Below are positions 1 to 8,900 of a stretch of DNA of 45,099 nucleotides, one piece after another; position 1 is the stretch's first letter; each line of letters begins with the position of its first letter. The notes beneath the pieces were generated by a model. The model did no database searches. It saw nothing but the letters and a program-made list of their open reading frames with translations, and had not been told where the DNA came from. Source of the DNA: Lysobacterales bacterium (GTDB taxonomy: Bacteria > Pseudomonadota > Gammaproteobacteria > Xanthomonadales > SZUA-36); contig WVWV01000156.1 in assembly GCA_011773845.1 (NCBI GenBank), positions 28,589 through 73,687 of the forward strand. The letters run 5' to 3'. The position numbers and the translations under genes were made by a program.

Positions 1-631
1 GCACCGGGTAGGTCGATGAGTGGTTGAGCAGGCCCAGGAAATAGGGTGTGGGGTCCACCAGCCGGATCTGCAGCGTGTACTCATCCAGTGATTCGACCCC
101 CAGCGCCTGCGGGGGCAGGTCGCCCGCCAGCACCCTGTCGGCGTTCTCGATGGGCAGCAGCACCTGGGCGTAATTGGAGGCGGTGGCGGGATCGGCGCTG
201 CGGCGGAATGCAAACACGAAATCCTCCGCGAACAGCGGGTCGCCATTCGACCAGCGGGCGTCCCGGCGCAGATAGAACGTGTAGACCTTGCCATCGCGGC
301 TGATGTTCCAGCGCGCCGCGGCGCCGGGTATGACACGGCCGTCCGGCGCCTCCGCGGTGAGGCCCTCGAACAGGTCGCGCAGGATGTTGGCGGCGGGCAC
401 GCCGACGGCCAGGTGGGGGTCCAGCGTCTGGGGCTCCTCGCCATTGCCCCGGTGCAGCACCTGCTCGGCCGCCAGCACCGAGACATCCGGCCGGCCATCC
501 GCGTCGAGCACCAGCGCGACCGGCTCTCTATGCCCCCGGCGGTCGGGCTCGCCCGGGGCCTCCTCGCGCGCGCACCCGCTCGCCAGCAGGACCGCTGCCA
601 GCCAGCATCCCGCTGCTCGCCCGGCGTTCAC
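1..631 (-). CDS. oligopeptide ABC transporter substrate-binding lipoprotein (OppA family), partial
   Basis: The reading frame runs off the left edge of the window, so only about 210 N-terminal residues are visible. It starts at a GTG three bases after the stop of the upstream paralogue, with GGTGAGG just before it. The N-terminus is a lipoprotein signal: a hydrophobic stretch ending in the lipobox LASGC. After it comes the family signature of peptide-binding proteins: 'QTLDPHLAVGVPAANILRDL', then 'RDARWSNGDP' and an 'EDFVFAFRR' segment, as in OppA/MppA. It should bind peptides in the periplasm for an ABC importer. It lies in an operon with a second OppA-like gene upstream. No permease or ATPase gene is in view, but they could lie beyond the edge. 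Family call is firm; substrate is unknown. Confidence 0.88.
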   Translation of the reverse strand, partial: MNAGRAAGCWLAAVLLASGCAREEAPGEPDRRGHREPVALVLDADGRPDVSVLAAEQVLHRGNGEEPQTLDPHLAVGVPAANILRDLFEGLTAEAPDGRVIPGAAARWNISRDGKVYTFYLRRDARWSNGDPLFAEDFVFAFRRSADPATASNYAQVLLPIENADRVLAGDLPPQALGVESLDEYTLQIRLVDPTPYFLGLLNHSSTYPV

Positions 632-634
632 GCC

Positions 635-2182
635 TCACCCGCCCCCAAGGCCCAGGTAGCGCGAAAGATGTATGTCTCGAACGTTGTCATGGAAGCCGGT
701 CACGCCTGTTTTGACCAGGTGCCGAGAAACATAATAGTAAAGCGGGATGACGGGCATGTCCCGCATCAGGGACTGTTCGGCCGCCTGCAGCGCCGCGCTG
801 CGCCGCCCGCCAGCGAGCGTACCCGCCGCCTGCAGCAGGCGATCGAATTCGGCATTGCGGTAGAAGGTGTTGTTCAGTTCGTCCCCGCTACGAAACAGGT
901 CGAGAAAGCTGGTCGGGTCGGCGTAATCGGCGATCCAGCCGCCACGGAACACCTGGGTCTGCGTGCCCATGCGGCGGTTGTTCACGAACACTTTCCACTC
1001 CTCGTTGATCAGCTCGGTGCGAACACCCAGCACCTGTTTCCACATGGCCGCGACCGCGACCGCCATGCGCCGATGCTGGCTGGAGGTATTGAAGCGCAAC
1101 TGGACGCTGAGGGGGCGCGCGGGGCCGTAACCCGCCTGCGCATACAGCGCCCGGGCCCGGTCTTCCCGCTCCTGCTGCGTCAGAGCGGCCGCCGCGGGGC
1201 TGAATGCCGCGTATTCGTCCAGACCGGGCGGCACCACGCCCCATGCGGGCAACTCCCCGGCTCCGGTCACCACCCGCACCAGCGTCTCGCGGTCCACGGC
1301 CAGCGCCAATGCCTCGCGCAGGGCGCGGTTGGCGGCAAACGGCGTCCGGCCCAGGTTGAAGCCGAGCCAGAAACTGCCGAGGTAGGGATGGACCCGCAGT
1401 TCGGCGGGCAGGTTTTCGCGCAGCCATTGGTAGCGGCCGGCCGGAATGGTCTCGGTGATGTCCAGCTCTCCGGCTCGGAACCTCGACAGTTCCGCGGCAG
1501 GGTCTTCGATGGGCAGGTACTCGACCGCCTCCAGGCGCAGCGACACGGCGGCGTGAAAAGCGGCATTCGGCACCAGCCGGATCATGGCATGCGGCAACAT
1601 TTCCTCAATCACGAACGCGCCGTTCACCGCGGCGTGGCGCGGGTCGTCCGACCGCGCGGGGTGCAGTGGATAGGTGACCGGGTGGGCGAGCACCTCGGGA
1701 AACCAGGGCGCCGGCCGCTCCAGCCGGACCTCCAGCACCCGGGGCTCCGGGGCCGTCACGCCAAGCGCATCGGGCGTGGCGTGCCCGGCCATGATCGCGG
1801 TGGCCTGTGCAATCGGCGCCAGCAGCCCCGCGGTGGTGGCGACACTGGCCGGGTCCACTGCGGCCCGCCAGGCCCTCACGAAGTCGTCGCCGAGCACCGG
1901 CTCGCCGGTGGACCAGCGCGCATCCGGGCGCAGCCGGAAGCGATACAGGCGGCCCACCTCCAGCACCTCCCAGGACTCGGCCACTCCCGGCGCCGGCTCG
2001 CCGTGGGCATCGAAGCTCACCAGCCCCTCGCGGATTTCGCGCAGCAGTTGAATCGCCGACAATCCCTGGGCGCGGTGGATGTGCAGGGAATCCGGCTCCG
2101 GGCCGAGGCCGCGGCGCAACACGTCGCCCCCTGCCGAATGGCAGGTGAGCAAGATGGCAAACAGGACTATTCTTGACGGCAT
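635..2182 (-). CDS. oligopeptide ABC transporter substrate-binding protein (OppA family)
   Basis: This is a 515-residue periplasmic solute-binding protein of the SBP_bac_5 family. I chose the ATG at 2182 because it begins a signal sequence ([19 protein letters not shown]); the frame is open further upstream but without signal character. 'LLTC' is a weak lipobox, so lipid anchoring is possible but unsure. Family blocks follow: '[12 protein letters not shown]', '[19 protein letters not shown]', '[24 protein letters not shown]', and near the C-terminus '[17 protein letters not shown]', which is typical of OppA. It precedes a paralogue by only three bases, so the two are probably cotranscribed. 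A sigma70-like promoter lies upstream at 2215-2243. The ligand, probably peptides, cannot be read from the sequence. Confidence 0.9.
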   Translation of the reverse strand: MPSRIVLFAILLTCHSAGGDVLRRGLGPEPDSLHIHRAQGLSAIQLLREIREGLVSFDAHGEPAPGVAESWEVLEVGRLYRFRLRPDARWSTGEPVLGDDFVRAWRAAVDPASVATTAGLLAPIAQATAIMAGHATPDALGVTAPEPRVLEVRLERPAPWFPEVLAHPVTYPLHPARSDDPRHAAVNGAFVIEEMLPHAMIRLVPNAAFHAAVSLRLEAVEYLPIEDPAAELSRFRAGELDITETIPAGRYQWLRENLPAELRVHPYLGSFWLGFNLGRTPFAANRALREALALAVDRETLVRVVTGAGELPAWGVVPPGLDEYAAFSPAAAALTQQEREDRARALYAQAGYGPARPLSVQLRFNTSSQHRRMAVAVAAMWKQVLGVRTELINEEWKVFVNNRRMGTQTQVFRGGWIADYADPTSFLDLFRSGDELNNTFYRNAEFDRLLQAAGTLAGGRRSAALQAAEQSLMRDMPVIPLYYYVSRHLVKTGVTGFHDNVRDIHLSRYLGLGGG

Positions 2183-2214
2183 GCGTCGCGTGCCCGGGGG
2201 TTCCCACTGAGTGT

Positions 2215-2243
2215 ATCCTAGGCAAAGCTCCGCACCATTCCAA
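2215..2243 (-). promoter_or_regulatory. putative sigma70 promoter of the oppA-like pair
   Basis: Read on the minus strand, TTGGAA (2243-2238) is followed by a 17-base spacer and TAGGAT (2220-2215). Each hexamer matches four of six consensus bases. It points toward the ATG at 2182, leaving a short leader. Confidence 0.45.
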
Positions 2244-2268
2244 CGTATTTCCGCGAGGTGAGCCGCGC

Positions 2269-3633
2269 ATGGGCCGCGAAGACACCCAAGCAACCGTCGG
2301 CAGCCGGCTCGAGCTGGTGGACTACCTGGCTTCCGGGTGCAAGCCGGCCGACCGGTGGGCCATCGGCACCGAGCATGAAAAATTCGCCTTCACGCTGGAT
2401 GACCTGCGCCCGCTGCCCTACCACGGCCCGCGGGGCATTCAGGCCATCCTGGCGGGGCTGGCCGAGCAATTCGCCTGGCAGCCGGTCACCGAGGGCGGCA
2501 ACCTCATAGCGCTCACCGACGACACCGGGGCATCCGTAACACTGGAGCCGGGCGGCCAGTTGGAGCTGTCCGGCGCCCTGCTCGACAACGTCCACGAAAC
2601 CTGCCGCGAGGTCTACGCGCACCTCGAGCAGGTGAAGACCATCGCGGAACCGCTGCAGATCGCGTTTCTGGGCATGGGCTTCCAGCCCAAATGGGGCCGC
2701 GGCGACGTCGAGTGGATGCCCAAGGGGCGTTACCGGATCATGCGCGAGTACATGCCGAAGGTGGGCGCGCTCGGCCTGGACATGATGACGCGTACCTGCA
2801 CCGTGCAGGTCAACCTGGACTTCGCCTCCGAAGCCGACATGATCGCCAAGTTCCGGGTCGGGCTCGCGCTGCAGCCCGTGGCCACCGCGCTGTTCGCCAA
2901 CTCGCCATTTGTCGAGGGTGAGCCCAGCGGTTATCTCAGCTATCGCTCTCACGTGTGGGAAGACACCGACCCCGACCGCACCGGCATGCTGCCGTTCGTC
3001 TTCGAGGACGGCATGGGCTTCGAGCGCTATGTCGACTACGTGCTCGACGTGCCGATGTACTTCGTCTACCGGGACGGCCAATACATCGACGCGGCCGGCC
3101 AGTCGTTCCGCGACTTCCTGGCCGGCCGCCTGCCGGCCTTGCCCGGCGAGCGGCCGACGCTGAAGGATTGGGAAGACCACCTCACCACCGCCTTTCCCGA
3201 GGTGCGGCTGAAGCGCTACATGGAAATGCGCGGCGCCGACGGCGGGCCATGGCGCAAGCTGTGCGCGCTGCCGGCACTCTGGGCGGGCGTGCTGTACCAC
3301 CCCGATTCGCTGCAGGCCGCCTGGGACCTGGCGCGCGGCTGGAGCATGGAGCAGCGCCTGCGCCTGCGCCACGAAGCGCCACGACTGGGGCTCAGGGCCA
3401 CCATTGGCGGGCGCACGCTGCGGGAGCTCGCACTGGAACTGTTGGACATCGCGCGGGCGGGGCTGGCCGCGCGCGGGCGCCTGAACGCCTCGGGTGACAA
3501 CGAGTCCGGCTACCTCTCGCCCCTGCAGGAAACCGTGGAAAGCGGGGTCACGCCCGCGGAGCGCAAGCTGACGCTTTACGAGGGGCGCTGGGGACGGTCC
3601 GTGGACCCGGTGTTCAGCGAATTCGCATACTGA
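2269..3633 (+). CDS. gshA: glutamate-cysteine ligase, plant/alphaproteobacterial type
   Basis: This 454-residue enzyme makes gamma-glutamylcysteine from glutamate, cysteine and ATP, the first step of glutathione synthesis in the cytoplasm. It belongs to the GCS2-type 'plant' class, not the E. coli GshA class: it has GTEHEKF at residues 33-39, '[15 protein letters not shown]', '[14 protein letters not shown]', '[13 protein letters not shown]' and '[24 protein letters not shown]'-like blocks in the expected order and length. The ATG at 2269 has GCGAGGTGAG a few bases upstream; the open frame before it has no family similarity. It diverges from the oppA-like pair. No gshB is in view. The identification is strong. 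Confidence 0.93.
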   Translation: MGREDTQATVGSRLELVDYLASGCKPADRWAIGTEHEKFAFTLDDLRPLPYHGPRGIQAILAGLAEQFAWQPVTEGGNLIALTDDTGASVTLEPGGQLELSGALLDNVHETCREVYAHLEQVKTIAEPLQIAFLGMGFQPKWGRGDVEWMPKGRYRIMREYMPKVGALGLDMMTRTCTVQVNLDFASEADMIAKFRVGLALQPVATALFANSPFVEGEPSGYLSYRSHVWEDTDPDRTGMLPFVFEDGMGFERYVDYVLDVPMYFVYRDGQYIDAAGQSFRDFLAGRLPALPGERPTLKDWEDHLTTAFPEVRLKRYMEMRGADGGPWRKLCALPALWAGVLYHPDSLQAAWDLARGWSMEQRLRLRHEAPRLGLRATIGGRTLRELALELLDIARAGLAARGRLNASGDNESGYLSPLQETVESGVTPAERKLTLYEGRWGRSVDPVFSEFAY

Positions 3634-3645
3634 ACCGCTGGCCGG

Positions 3646-4068
3646 CTAGTCGCAGTCTCCCTCACGCTCGCCCTTCCACCTCACCGTGACTTTCATGGCC
3701 TCGCCGGAAAAGTCACCGGTCATGGTGCCTGTGCCGGTCAGCGTGTCGCCATCGGAATTGACCTCCCACTGGCCCCGCATCGCGGCCTCCCCGCTCCCGC
3801 AGGTGAACGACCAGCGAGCCGTGCCACCCTCGATGACGGCGTCGCTCACCTCACAGGCGGTCTCCTGCTTGCTGTGAAAATCTTCCGGATGGAACTCGGC
3901 TTCCTCGAAGCACTCGGTGTAGGTCTGCACCTGCGGCTCCGGCATCATGGACATTTCCGTGCTGGTGGTGATGGTCCATTGCCCCGGCTCCACCGCGATG
4001 CCCCCCGAGCCCTGCGCCGGGCCGGCCGCAAGCGCCATCATGATCCACAGCGGGATGGTTCTGCGCAT
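3646..4068 (-). CDS. DUF3617 domain-containing exported protein
   Basis: A 140-residue protein with an N-terminal signal peptide (MRRTIPLWIMMALAAGPAQG). The mature part has the DUF3617 look: 'VEPGQWTITTSTEM' near the start, a cysteine in 'TYTECFEEAE', and a beta-rich C-terminal half with 'GGTARWSFTCGSG' and 'TGTGTMTGDFSG'. Four cysteines could form two disulfides in the periplasm. The family has no established function. It is the last gene of the leftward dut-algC run and is convergent with gshA, whose stop is 12 bases away. No terminator hairpin is evident between them. Confidence 0.82.
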   Translation of the reverse strand: MRRTIPLWIMMALAAGPAQGSGGIAVEPGQWTITTSTEMSMMPEPQVQTYTECFEEAEFHPEDFHSKQETACEVSDAVIEGGTARWSFTCGSGEAAMRGQWEVNSDGDTLTGTGTMTGDFSGEAMKVTVRWKGEREGDCD

Positions 4069-4125
4069 GGTGTTCCTCCTCTTTCGTCGGCGACCGGCAC
4101 CCCGGCCTCCACATGCTTTGCGCGG

Positions 4126-4575
4126 TCAGCGGGGCGCTTCCGGCCACTCCCCCGGGCGCGGCTCGATCTTCCAGATCACCAGGGCCCATTCCGCCCGGTC
4201 CGTGGCGCTGTGGTCGAGGGCGACATGGTAGGTCAGGCCGGCCTCGAAGTCCGCCTCCAGGTCCGGCACCGTGAGCTCCCGGTCGTCCCGCGCCACGGGA
4301 CAGTGCGTGGTATTGACCCGGGCCCGCCCGTTCAGAGCGTGACGGCCCGGCGCCAAGTCGAATTCCGCAGCCGGCCCGGTGACCTCCCGACCATCGATTT
4401 CGAGCACCAATACCGCGGACAGACACTGCTCCGGGATCGCTCCGCCGGTCGACACCCACGCCCGGTCACTCGCCGCCAGCGCCGCGACGGGCTGCTGGGC
4501 CACGGCCACGACCGGCAGCAGGCCGCAGCCCGCCAGCACCGAAAGCCGGCGCGTCCACTTCGAGAGCGCACTCAG
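4126..4575 (-). CDS. small exported protein of unknown function, probable CTG start
   Basis: A frame of about 149 residues with a signal-peptide-like N-terminus (basic KWTRRL, then SVLAGCGLLPVVAVAQQ) and a beta-rich mature part containing 'AVLVLEIDGREV', 'FDLAPGRHALNGRARV' and two cysteines (PEQC, TTHC). No ATG, GTG or TTG precedes the basic region in this frame. A CTG at 4575 overlaps the algC stop as CTGA, and GGAG sits eight bases upstream of it, the same geometry as the ATGA/GTGA overlaps elsewhere in this window. The fallback is GTG at 4539, which would remove the basic residues from the signal. I do not recognise the family. It follows the phosphohexomutase and precedes the DUF3617 gene, so envelope work is plausible but unproven. 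Confidence 0.65.
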   Translation of the reverse strand: MSALSKWTRRLSVLAGCGLLPVVAVAQQPVAALAASDRAWVSTGGAIPEQCLSAVLVLEIDGREVTGPAAEFDLAPGRHALNGRARVNTTHCPVARDDRELTVPDLEADFEAGLTYHVALDHSATDRAEWALVIWKIEPRPGEWPEAPR

Positions 4576-6977
4576 AACGGCAACTCCAGGCCGGGATCCA
4601 GCGCCAGCATCTGCTCGCGAAATGCTTCCTGGATGGCCTCGAGCGCCGCGGCACTGTCGGCGTCGAAGCGCAGCACCAGCACCGGCGTCGTATTCGATGC
4701 CCGGCACAGGCCCCAGCCCTCGGGGAAATCCGCGCGCACGCCGTCGATGGTGCTCAAACGGGCCCCCTCGAAACGCGCGCGCTGCTGGAATTCCCGGACG
4801 AAGGCGTGGTTCTGTCCTTCCTGCATCGGCACCTTGAGCTCCGGCGTACTGACACTGTTCGGCAGGCTCGCCAGCACCTGTTGGGGCGGGCGTTCGTCCA
4901 GCGCCAGAATCTCCAGCAGCCGGGCGGCCGAGTAGATGCCGCAGTCGAAGCCATACCAGCGGTCCTTGAAGAAGAAATGGCCGCTCATCTCGCCGGCGAA
5001 CGGCGCGCCGGTCTCGCGCATGCGGTTCTTGATCAGCGAATGGCCGGTCTTCCACATCTCCGGCTCGCCGCCGGCCTCCCGGATCACGGTGTCGAGGTGC
5101 CCGGTGCATTTCACGTCATAGATGATCCTCGCGCCGGGATTGCGGGCGAGTATTTCCCGCGCGAACAGCATCATCAGCCGGTCCGCGAACACGATCTCGC
5201 CGGCCGGGGTCACCACGCCGAGGCGATCGGCGTCGCCGTCGAACGCCACCCCGAGGTCGGCATTCATCAACTGCACCGACTCGATCAGGTCCGCCAGGTT
5301 CTCGGGCTCACTGGGATCGGGGTGGTGATTGGGGAAGGAACCGTCAACCTCGTCGAACAGCGGCAGCACCTCCGCCCCGATGGAGCGCAACACCTCGGCG
5401 GCGCTCACGCCGCCGATGCCGTTGCCGCAATCCGCCACCACCTTGAGTGGGCGCGCCAGCTGGATGTCGCCGGCAATCCGGTCGCGGTAAGCGCCCAGCA
5501 CGGACCGCCGCTCCACGCCGCCTTCGCCGGTGCGCAGGTCGCCGGCCTGCAGGCGCCGGTGGAGGTCTTCGATGTCCTCGCCCGCCAGCGTGGCGCCGCC
5601 GACCATGATCTTGAAACCGTTGTAGTCGGGCGGGTTGTGGCTGCCGGTCACCATCACCCCGGACCCGCTGCCCGCCTCGTGCGCGGCAAAATACAGCACG
5701 CCGGTGGGCACGGCGCCGATGACGATGGCGTCACAGCCGGTGGAGGAGATCCCCGCCACCAGCCCGGCGGCGAGGTCCGGTCCCGAATGGCGCCCGTCCC
5801 GGCCGACCACCACGGGGCCTGCCCCGCGCTCCAGGGCGAGGCTGCCCACCGCCTGGCCGATCTGGCGGGCAATGCCCGCATCCAGCGTTTCGCCGACCAC
5901 CCCGCGTATGTCGTAGGCGCGGAAGATCGACGCGTCGAGCGCGACTGGCTCCGCCGCTGCCGACCGTTCGCGGCGCCGCTCGTCCGCATCGAAGCTGAGG
6001 TCGGACAGAGACACCGCCGGCAGCGGGGCTTGTACCGCTCCCGCCGCGGGGGCCGCTCGGTCCGCCGTAGAGAATTCCGCATCCGAGGCTTCCGGTGCCG
6101 GCACCGGGACGTCGGGTTCGGTGTCGGTCAGGGGCAGCTCGCGCCGCGTCCTGCGCCGGCTCCTGATCAGGCCCGCGGCCAGCAGCCCGGCACCGAACAG
6201 GAAAGCGACCAGGCGCGGAATGCCTCCGAATAGCGCGCTCTGCCCCGATTTCGGGATTACCACTTTGAACAGCGAACTCGCCACCGGCAGGCGCAGCGTG
6301 CCGCGTTCGATGCGCTCACGGTCCCCGAAGTGCTTGATGTCATTCGCCGCGAATCGCCCGTTGGACTGCTCGAGGCCGATGTACCCGGCCTTGGGCAGCG
6401 TCATGTTGAACTGCGCGGTCACCACCTCCGGTTCCAACACCACGAGCATGAACCCCACCGCGCCGTCCTCGCCGTTCAGGGCCACCACGCCGCCGACGCC
6501 CGGCTGGCCGTCCAGCATCAGCATCTGTGCCGGCGAGATGCCGTCCCGCCGCGCCGCCATGACCATGTCGAGGATGACGAAGGCGGACTCACCCAGCAGC
6601 GCCGTCTCCGACAGGTAGATCTTCTCGTCGTACAGACGCACCTCGCGCAGCTCAGGCACCCGCCCCGCCAGGTGGCCGCGCAGTTCTTCCAGCTTGGCCC
6701 GGTCCCCGGCCGCCATGCGCGCCAGCGCCTGTGTCTGCTCGTCGCGCAGCAAGGCCAGGAACCCCTGCACGGCCTGCGAAACCTGCGCGGCGGCCCGTTC
6801 ACCCTGCGCCGCCGCCTGGCGGTACTCCCGTTCGGCGGCCGAGCCGATGAACAGCAGGTAGCCCATGCCCGCCATCAGCGCCACGCCCAACAGCATCAGG
6901 ACGCCCGGCCGCAGCAGGAAGCTGGGGTTGCGCGCCTCCGGCTCGGGTTTCCAGACGCGGCGGTCGCGGCTGCTCAT
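4572..6977 (-). CDS. algC: phosphomannomutase/phosphoglucomutase with N-terminal membrane domain (AlgC type)
   Basis: An 801-residue two-part protein. Residues about 345-801 are an alpha-D-phosphohexomutase that interconverts 1- and 6-phosphates of glucose or mannose: TGSHNPP with catalytic Ser446, the metal loop DGDADR at 580-585, and '[13 protein letters not shown]' for sugar binding. Residues 1-340 are extra: a transmembrane segment at about 23-45, a 200-residue presumably periplasmic region, a second segment at about 249-271, and a Pro/Ala-rich linker. The usual catalytic form is about 460 residues. The ATG overlaps the dut stop as ATGA, so the long form is translationally coupled. The product feeds exopolysaccharide or LPS sugar synthesis. 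A membrane anchor suggests local supply or sensing; that is inference. Confidence 0.92.
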   Translation of the reverse strand: MSSRDRRVWKPEPEARNPSFLLRPGVLMLLGVALMAGMGYLLFIGSAAEREYRQAAAQGERAAAQVSQAVQGFLALLRDEQTQALARMAAGDRAKLEELRGHLAGRVPELREVRLYDEKIYLSETALLGESAFVILDMVMAARRDGISPAQMLMLDGQPGVGGVVALNGEDGAVGFMLVVLEPEVVTAQFNMTLPKAGYIGLEQSNGRFAANDIKHFGDRERIERGTLRLPVASSLFKVVIPKSGQSALFGGIPRLVAFLFGAGLLAAGLIRSRRRTRRELPLTDTEPDVPVPAPEASDAEFSTADRAAPAAGAVQAPLPAVSLSDLSFDADERRRERSAAAEPVALDASIFRAYDIRGVVGETLDAGIARQIGQAVGSLALERGAGPVVVGRDGRHSGPDLAAGLVAGISSTGCDAIVIGAVPTGVLYFAAHEAGSGSGVMVTGSHNPPDYNGFKIMVGGATLAGEDIEDLHRRLQAGDLRTGEGGVERRSVLGAYRDRIAGDIQLARPLKVVADCGNGIGGVSAAEVLRSIGAEVLPLFDEVDGSFPNHHPDPSEPENLADLIESVQLMNADLGVAFDGDADRLGVVTPAGEIVFADRLMMLFAREILARNPGARIIYDVKCTGHLDTVIREAGGEPEMWKTGHSLIKNRMRETGAPFAGEMSGHFFFKDRWYGFDCGIYSAARLLEILALDERPPQQVLASLPNSVSTPELKVPMQEGQNHAFVREFQQRARFEGARLSTIDGVRADFPEGWGLCRASNTTPVLVLRFDADSAAALEAIQEAFREQMLALDPGLELPF

Positions 6978-7429
6978 GAGTGCCCCGTGTGCCCGAAACC
7001 GCCCGCGCCGCGGTCGCTGGCATCGAAGCGATCGACCAGTTCCCAGTGCGCCACGACCACGGGCACGAACACCAGTTGCGCGATGCGCGCGCCGGGCTCG
7101 ACCTCGAACGGCTCCTTGGAGCGGTTCCAGCACGATACGAACACCTGTCCCTGGTAGTCGCTGTCGATCAGCCCCACCAGGTTGCCCAGCACGATGCCGT
7201 GCTTGTGCCCCAGCCCCGAGCGGGGCAGGATCACCGCCGCCAGTTGCGGGTCCTGGATGTGCATTGCGAAGCCGGTGGGTATCAGCACCGTCTCGCCCGG
7301 CGCCACCACCAGCGTGTCTTCGGTGCAGGCACGCAGGTCCATGCCCGCGGAACCGGGGGTGGAATAGTCCGGCAGCGGTATTTCCCGGCCAAGCCGGCTG
7401 TCGAGGGCCCTGATCTGAACTGCCTTCAC
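6974..7429 (-). CDS. dut: dUTP diphosphatase
   Basis: This 151-residue enzyme hydrolyses dUTP to dUMP and PPi, keeping uracil out of DNA and supplying dUMP. The trimeric dUTPase motifs are all present: '[12 protein letters not shown]' (motif 1), '[16 protein letters not shown]' (motif 2), '[10 protein letters not shown]' (motif 3), '[14 protein letters not shown]' (motif 4) and a glycine-rich tail '[12 protein letters not shown]' (motif 5). The GTG at 7429 gives the length of E. coli Dut. It overlaps algC by four bases. In Pseudomonas and relatives coaBC sits directly upstream of dut; here that slot is non-coding. A good promoter lies at 7466-7494. Confidence 0.96.
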   Translation of the reverse strand: MKAVQIRALDSRLGREIPLPDYSTPGSAGMDLRACTEDTLVVAPGETVLIPTGFAMHIQDPQLAAVILPRSGLGHKHGIVLGNLVGLIDSDYQGQVFVSCWNRSKEPFEVEPGARIAQLVFVPVVVAHWELVDRFDASDRGAGGFGHTGHS

Positions 7430-7678
7430 CTGTGCGTTTGTCCGGCCGCCGCGATTGCGTTGTTGATTAGATGACAATACCGCGCCCAAGGCAACCGCAG
7501 GCGCGCCCCTTAGCTGCCGTGCCCGGCGCTCGGGTCCGAACGCCGCGGCGGGTGTGTGCCACGCACCCCATGATAGCAAGCCTGCCCCGCGCCTGCCGGC
7601 GCGCCCGGGCGAATTTCCGACCTCTGCGCGCGCATCGCCCCCGCAGCCGCCCAGCCGCGGGTCGCCGATCATCACCCG
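7430..7678. other. dut-radC intergenic region, expected coaBC slot
   Basis: This 249-base divergent spacer holds the dut promoter near its left end. Otherwise I see no gene. Translations on both strands are Arg/Ala/Pro-rich shadows without CoaBC (Dfp) motifs. In many gammaproteobacteria coaBC lies between radC and dut, so the gene is absent or relocated here. Confidence 0.6.
7466..7494 (-). promoter_or_regulatory. putative sigma70 promoter of dut-algC
   Basis: On the minus strand TTGCCT (7494-7489), a 17-base spacer, then TCTAAT (7471-7466). The hexamers match four and five of six consensus bases. The -10 ends 37 bases before the dut GTG. Confidence 0.6.
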
Positions 7679-8341
7679 ATGACCATCCCGGCATGCCCTG
7701 CGCGACCCGCGCCGCCTCCAGGCCCACGCGACCTGCGCCGGGCAAGCGACGCCGAACTGCTGGCCTGCCTGCTGGGGGCGAATCCACCGACCCGGCTCGA
7801 CCAGCGCGATGCCCGGCGCCTGCTGCGCCTGCACGGTGGCCTGCCGGGCCTGCCCCTGGCCGCGGCGGCGGAATCCGCCCCGCCTGAGCTGCGGGCGTGG
7901 CAACACAGAATGGAGGCGGCGGCGGAAATCCGCCGCCGCCAGGAATGGCATGGCCTGCGCGCCGGCGGGCCCCTCACCACGCCGGCCGAGGCCCTGGCCT
8001 TCCTTGCCAGCGCGCTGCGGGACCGGCGCCGGGAGGTGGTCGTGGGCCTGTTCCTCGATACCCGCCACCGCGTGATCGCCTGCGAGGAACTGTTCCGCGG
8101 CTCCATCGACGGCGCCCCGGTCCACCCCCGGGTGGTGGCCGCGCGCGCCCTGCGCCTGAACGCGGCGGCCGTCATCATGGCCCACAACCACCCTTCCGGG
8201 TGCAGCGAGCCCAGCCGCGCCGACGAGGTGATCACCCAGCGCCTGCGGGACGCCCTGGCGCTGCTCGAGGTCCGGCTGCTGGATCACTTCGTGATTGGCC
8301 TGGGCGCCCCCGTCTCGCTGGCGTCCCGGGGCGTCCTCTAG
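7679..8341 (+). CDS. radC: RadC family JAB/MPN-domain protein
   Basis: A 220-residue RadC-type protein. The N-terminal half holds the remnant helix-hairpin-helix region ('[11 protein letters not shown]', '[13 protein letters not shown]'). The C-terminal half is a JAMM metalloprotease-like domain with the full metal-binding motif: His169, His171 and Asp182 in 'AHNHPSG...SRAD'. Length is close to the usual 224. The biochemical role is unsettled: despite the name, a role in DNA repair in E. coli has been retracted. It sits in the conserved spot beside rpmB-rpmG. The start has only a weak ribosome-binding site; no better start is in frame nearby. Confidence 0.92.
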   Translation: MTIPACPARPAPPPGPRDLRRASDAELLACLLGANPPTRLDQRDARRLLRLHGGLPGLPLAAAAESAPPELRAWQHRMEAAAEIRRRQEWHGLRAGGPLTTPAEALAFLASALRDRRREVVVGLFLDTRHRVIACEELFRGSIDGAPVHPRVVAARALRLNAAAVIMAHNHPSGCSEPSRADEVITQRLRDALALLEVRLLDHFVIGLGAPVSLASRGVL

Positions 8342-8354
8342 CGCCCGGCTCGTC

Positions 8355-8383
8355 TTGCAAGCGCGGGGCGGTTCCGGTATAAA
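8355..8383 (+). promoter_or_regulatory. sigma70 promoter of rpmB-rpmG
   Basis: TTGCAA (8355-8360), 17 bases, then TATAAA (8378-8383), close to consensus, located 42 bases before the rpmB start and just after radC. It would drive the two ribosomal protein genes independently of radC. Confidence 0.7.
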
Positions 8384-8424
8384 GTGCAACCCGGTTCCAC
8401 GCCCGATCGCTACAGGCCAGACCC

Positions 8425-8661
8425 ATGTCCAGAGTATGCCAGGTGACCGGCAAACGCCCGGCCACCGGAAACAACGTGTCGCACTCGAACATCAAGAGCA
8501 AGCGGCGCTTTCTGCCCAATCTCCACAGCCACCGCTTCTGGGTGGAGAGCGAGAACCGCTGGGTGAAGCTGCGCGTCTCCACCAAGGGGCTGCGCATCAT
8601 CGACAAGAAGGGCATCGATGCCGTTCTGGCCGATCTGCGCGCCCGCGGCGAGCGCGTCTGA
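8425..8661 (+). CDS. rpmB: 50S ribosomal protein L28
   Basis: A 78-residue basic protein matching bacterial L28 along its length: '[12 protein letters not shown]', '[19 protein letters not shown]', '[21 protein letters not shown]', ending '[18 protein letters not shown]'. It is a structural component of the 50S subunit. It is the first gene of the rpmB-rpmG operon, with its own promoter at 8355-8383. This is the beta/gammaproteobacterial form without a zinc-ribbon CxxC pair. Confidence 0.97.
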   Translation: MSRVCQVTGKRPATGNNVSHSNIKSKRRFLPNLHSHRFWVESENRWVKLRVSTKGLRIIDKKGIDAVLADLRARGERV

Positions 8662-8674
8662 GGAGGATCCCGCC

Positions 8675-8842
8675 ATGGCCAAGTCAGCACGAGAGAAAAT
8701 CCGCCTGGTGTCGTCCGCCGGCACCGGCCACTTCTACACCACGGACAAGAACAAGAAGAACACCCCGGACAAGATGGAAATCCGCAAGTACGATCCCGTG
8801 GCCCGCAAGCACGTGATCTACAAGGAAGCCAAGATCAAGTAG
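8675..8842 (+). CDS. rpmG: 50S ribosomal protein L33
   Basis: A 55-residue protein with the L33 pattern '[36 protein letters not shown]' (seen in pieces across residues 5-41), ending '[10 protein letters not shown]'. It contains no cysteine, so it is the zinc-free (C-minus) form. An AGGAGG at 8661-8666 precedes the ATG at 8675, and only 13 bases separate it from rpmB. A strong terminator follows 20 bases after its stop. Confidence 0.97.
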   Translation: MAKSAREKIRLVSSAGTGHFYTTDKNKKNTPDKMEIRKYDPVARKHVIYKEAKIK

Positions 8843-8862
8843 GCCGCCATCGCCTTGCCTGG

Positions 8863-8891
8863 AAAAAACCCGCCGCATGGGCGGGTTTTTT
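8863..8891. terminator. bidirectional rho-independent terminator between rpmG and the hyuA-like gene
   Basis: AAAAAACCCGCC (8863-8874), a five-base loop, then GGCGGGTTTTTT (8880-8891). With A-runs on one side and T-runs on the other it can end transcripts from both strands: rpmG from the left and the convergent HyuA-like gene, which stops at 8901, from the right. Confidence 0.9.
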
Positions 8892-8900
8892 CATGGCCGA

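Noticed and set aside
413-2176. Long rightward open frame of 587 codons opposite the OppA-like gene
   Set aside because: Its translation is His/Arg/Gln/Gly-rich without family motifs and mirrors the OppA frame; a GC-rich antisense shadow.
4806-6233. 475-codon rightward frame opposite algC
   Set aside because: No recognisable motif; antisense of the phosphohexomutase active-site region.
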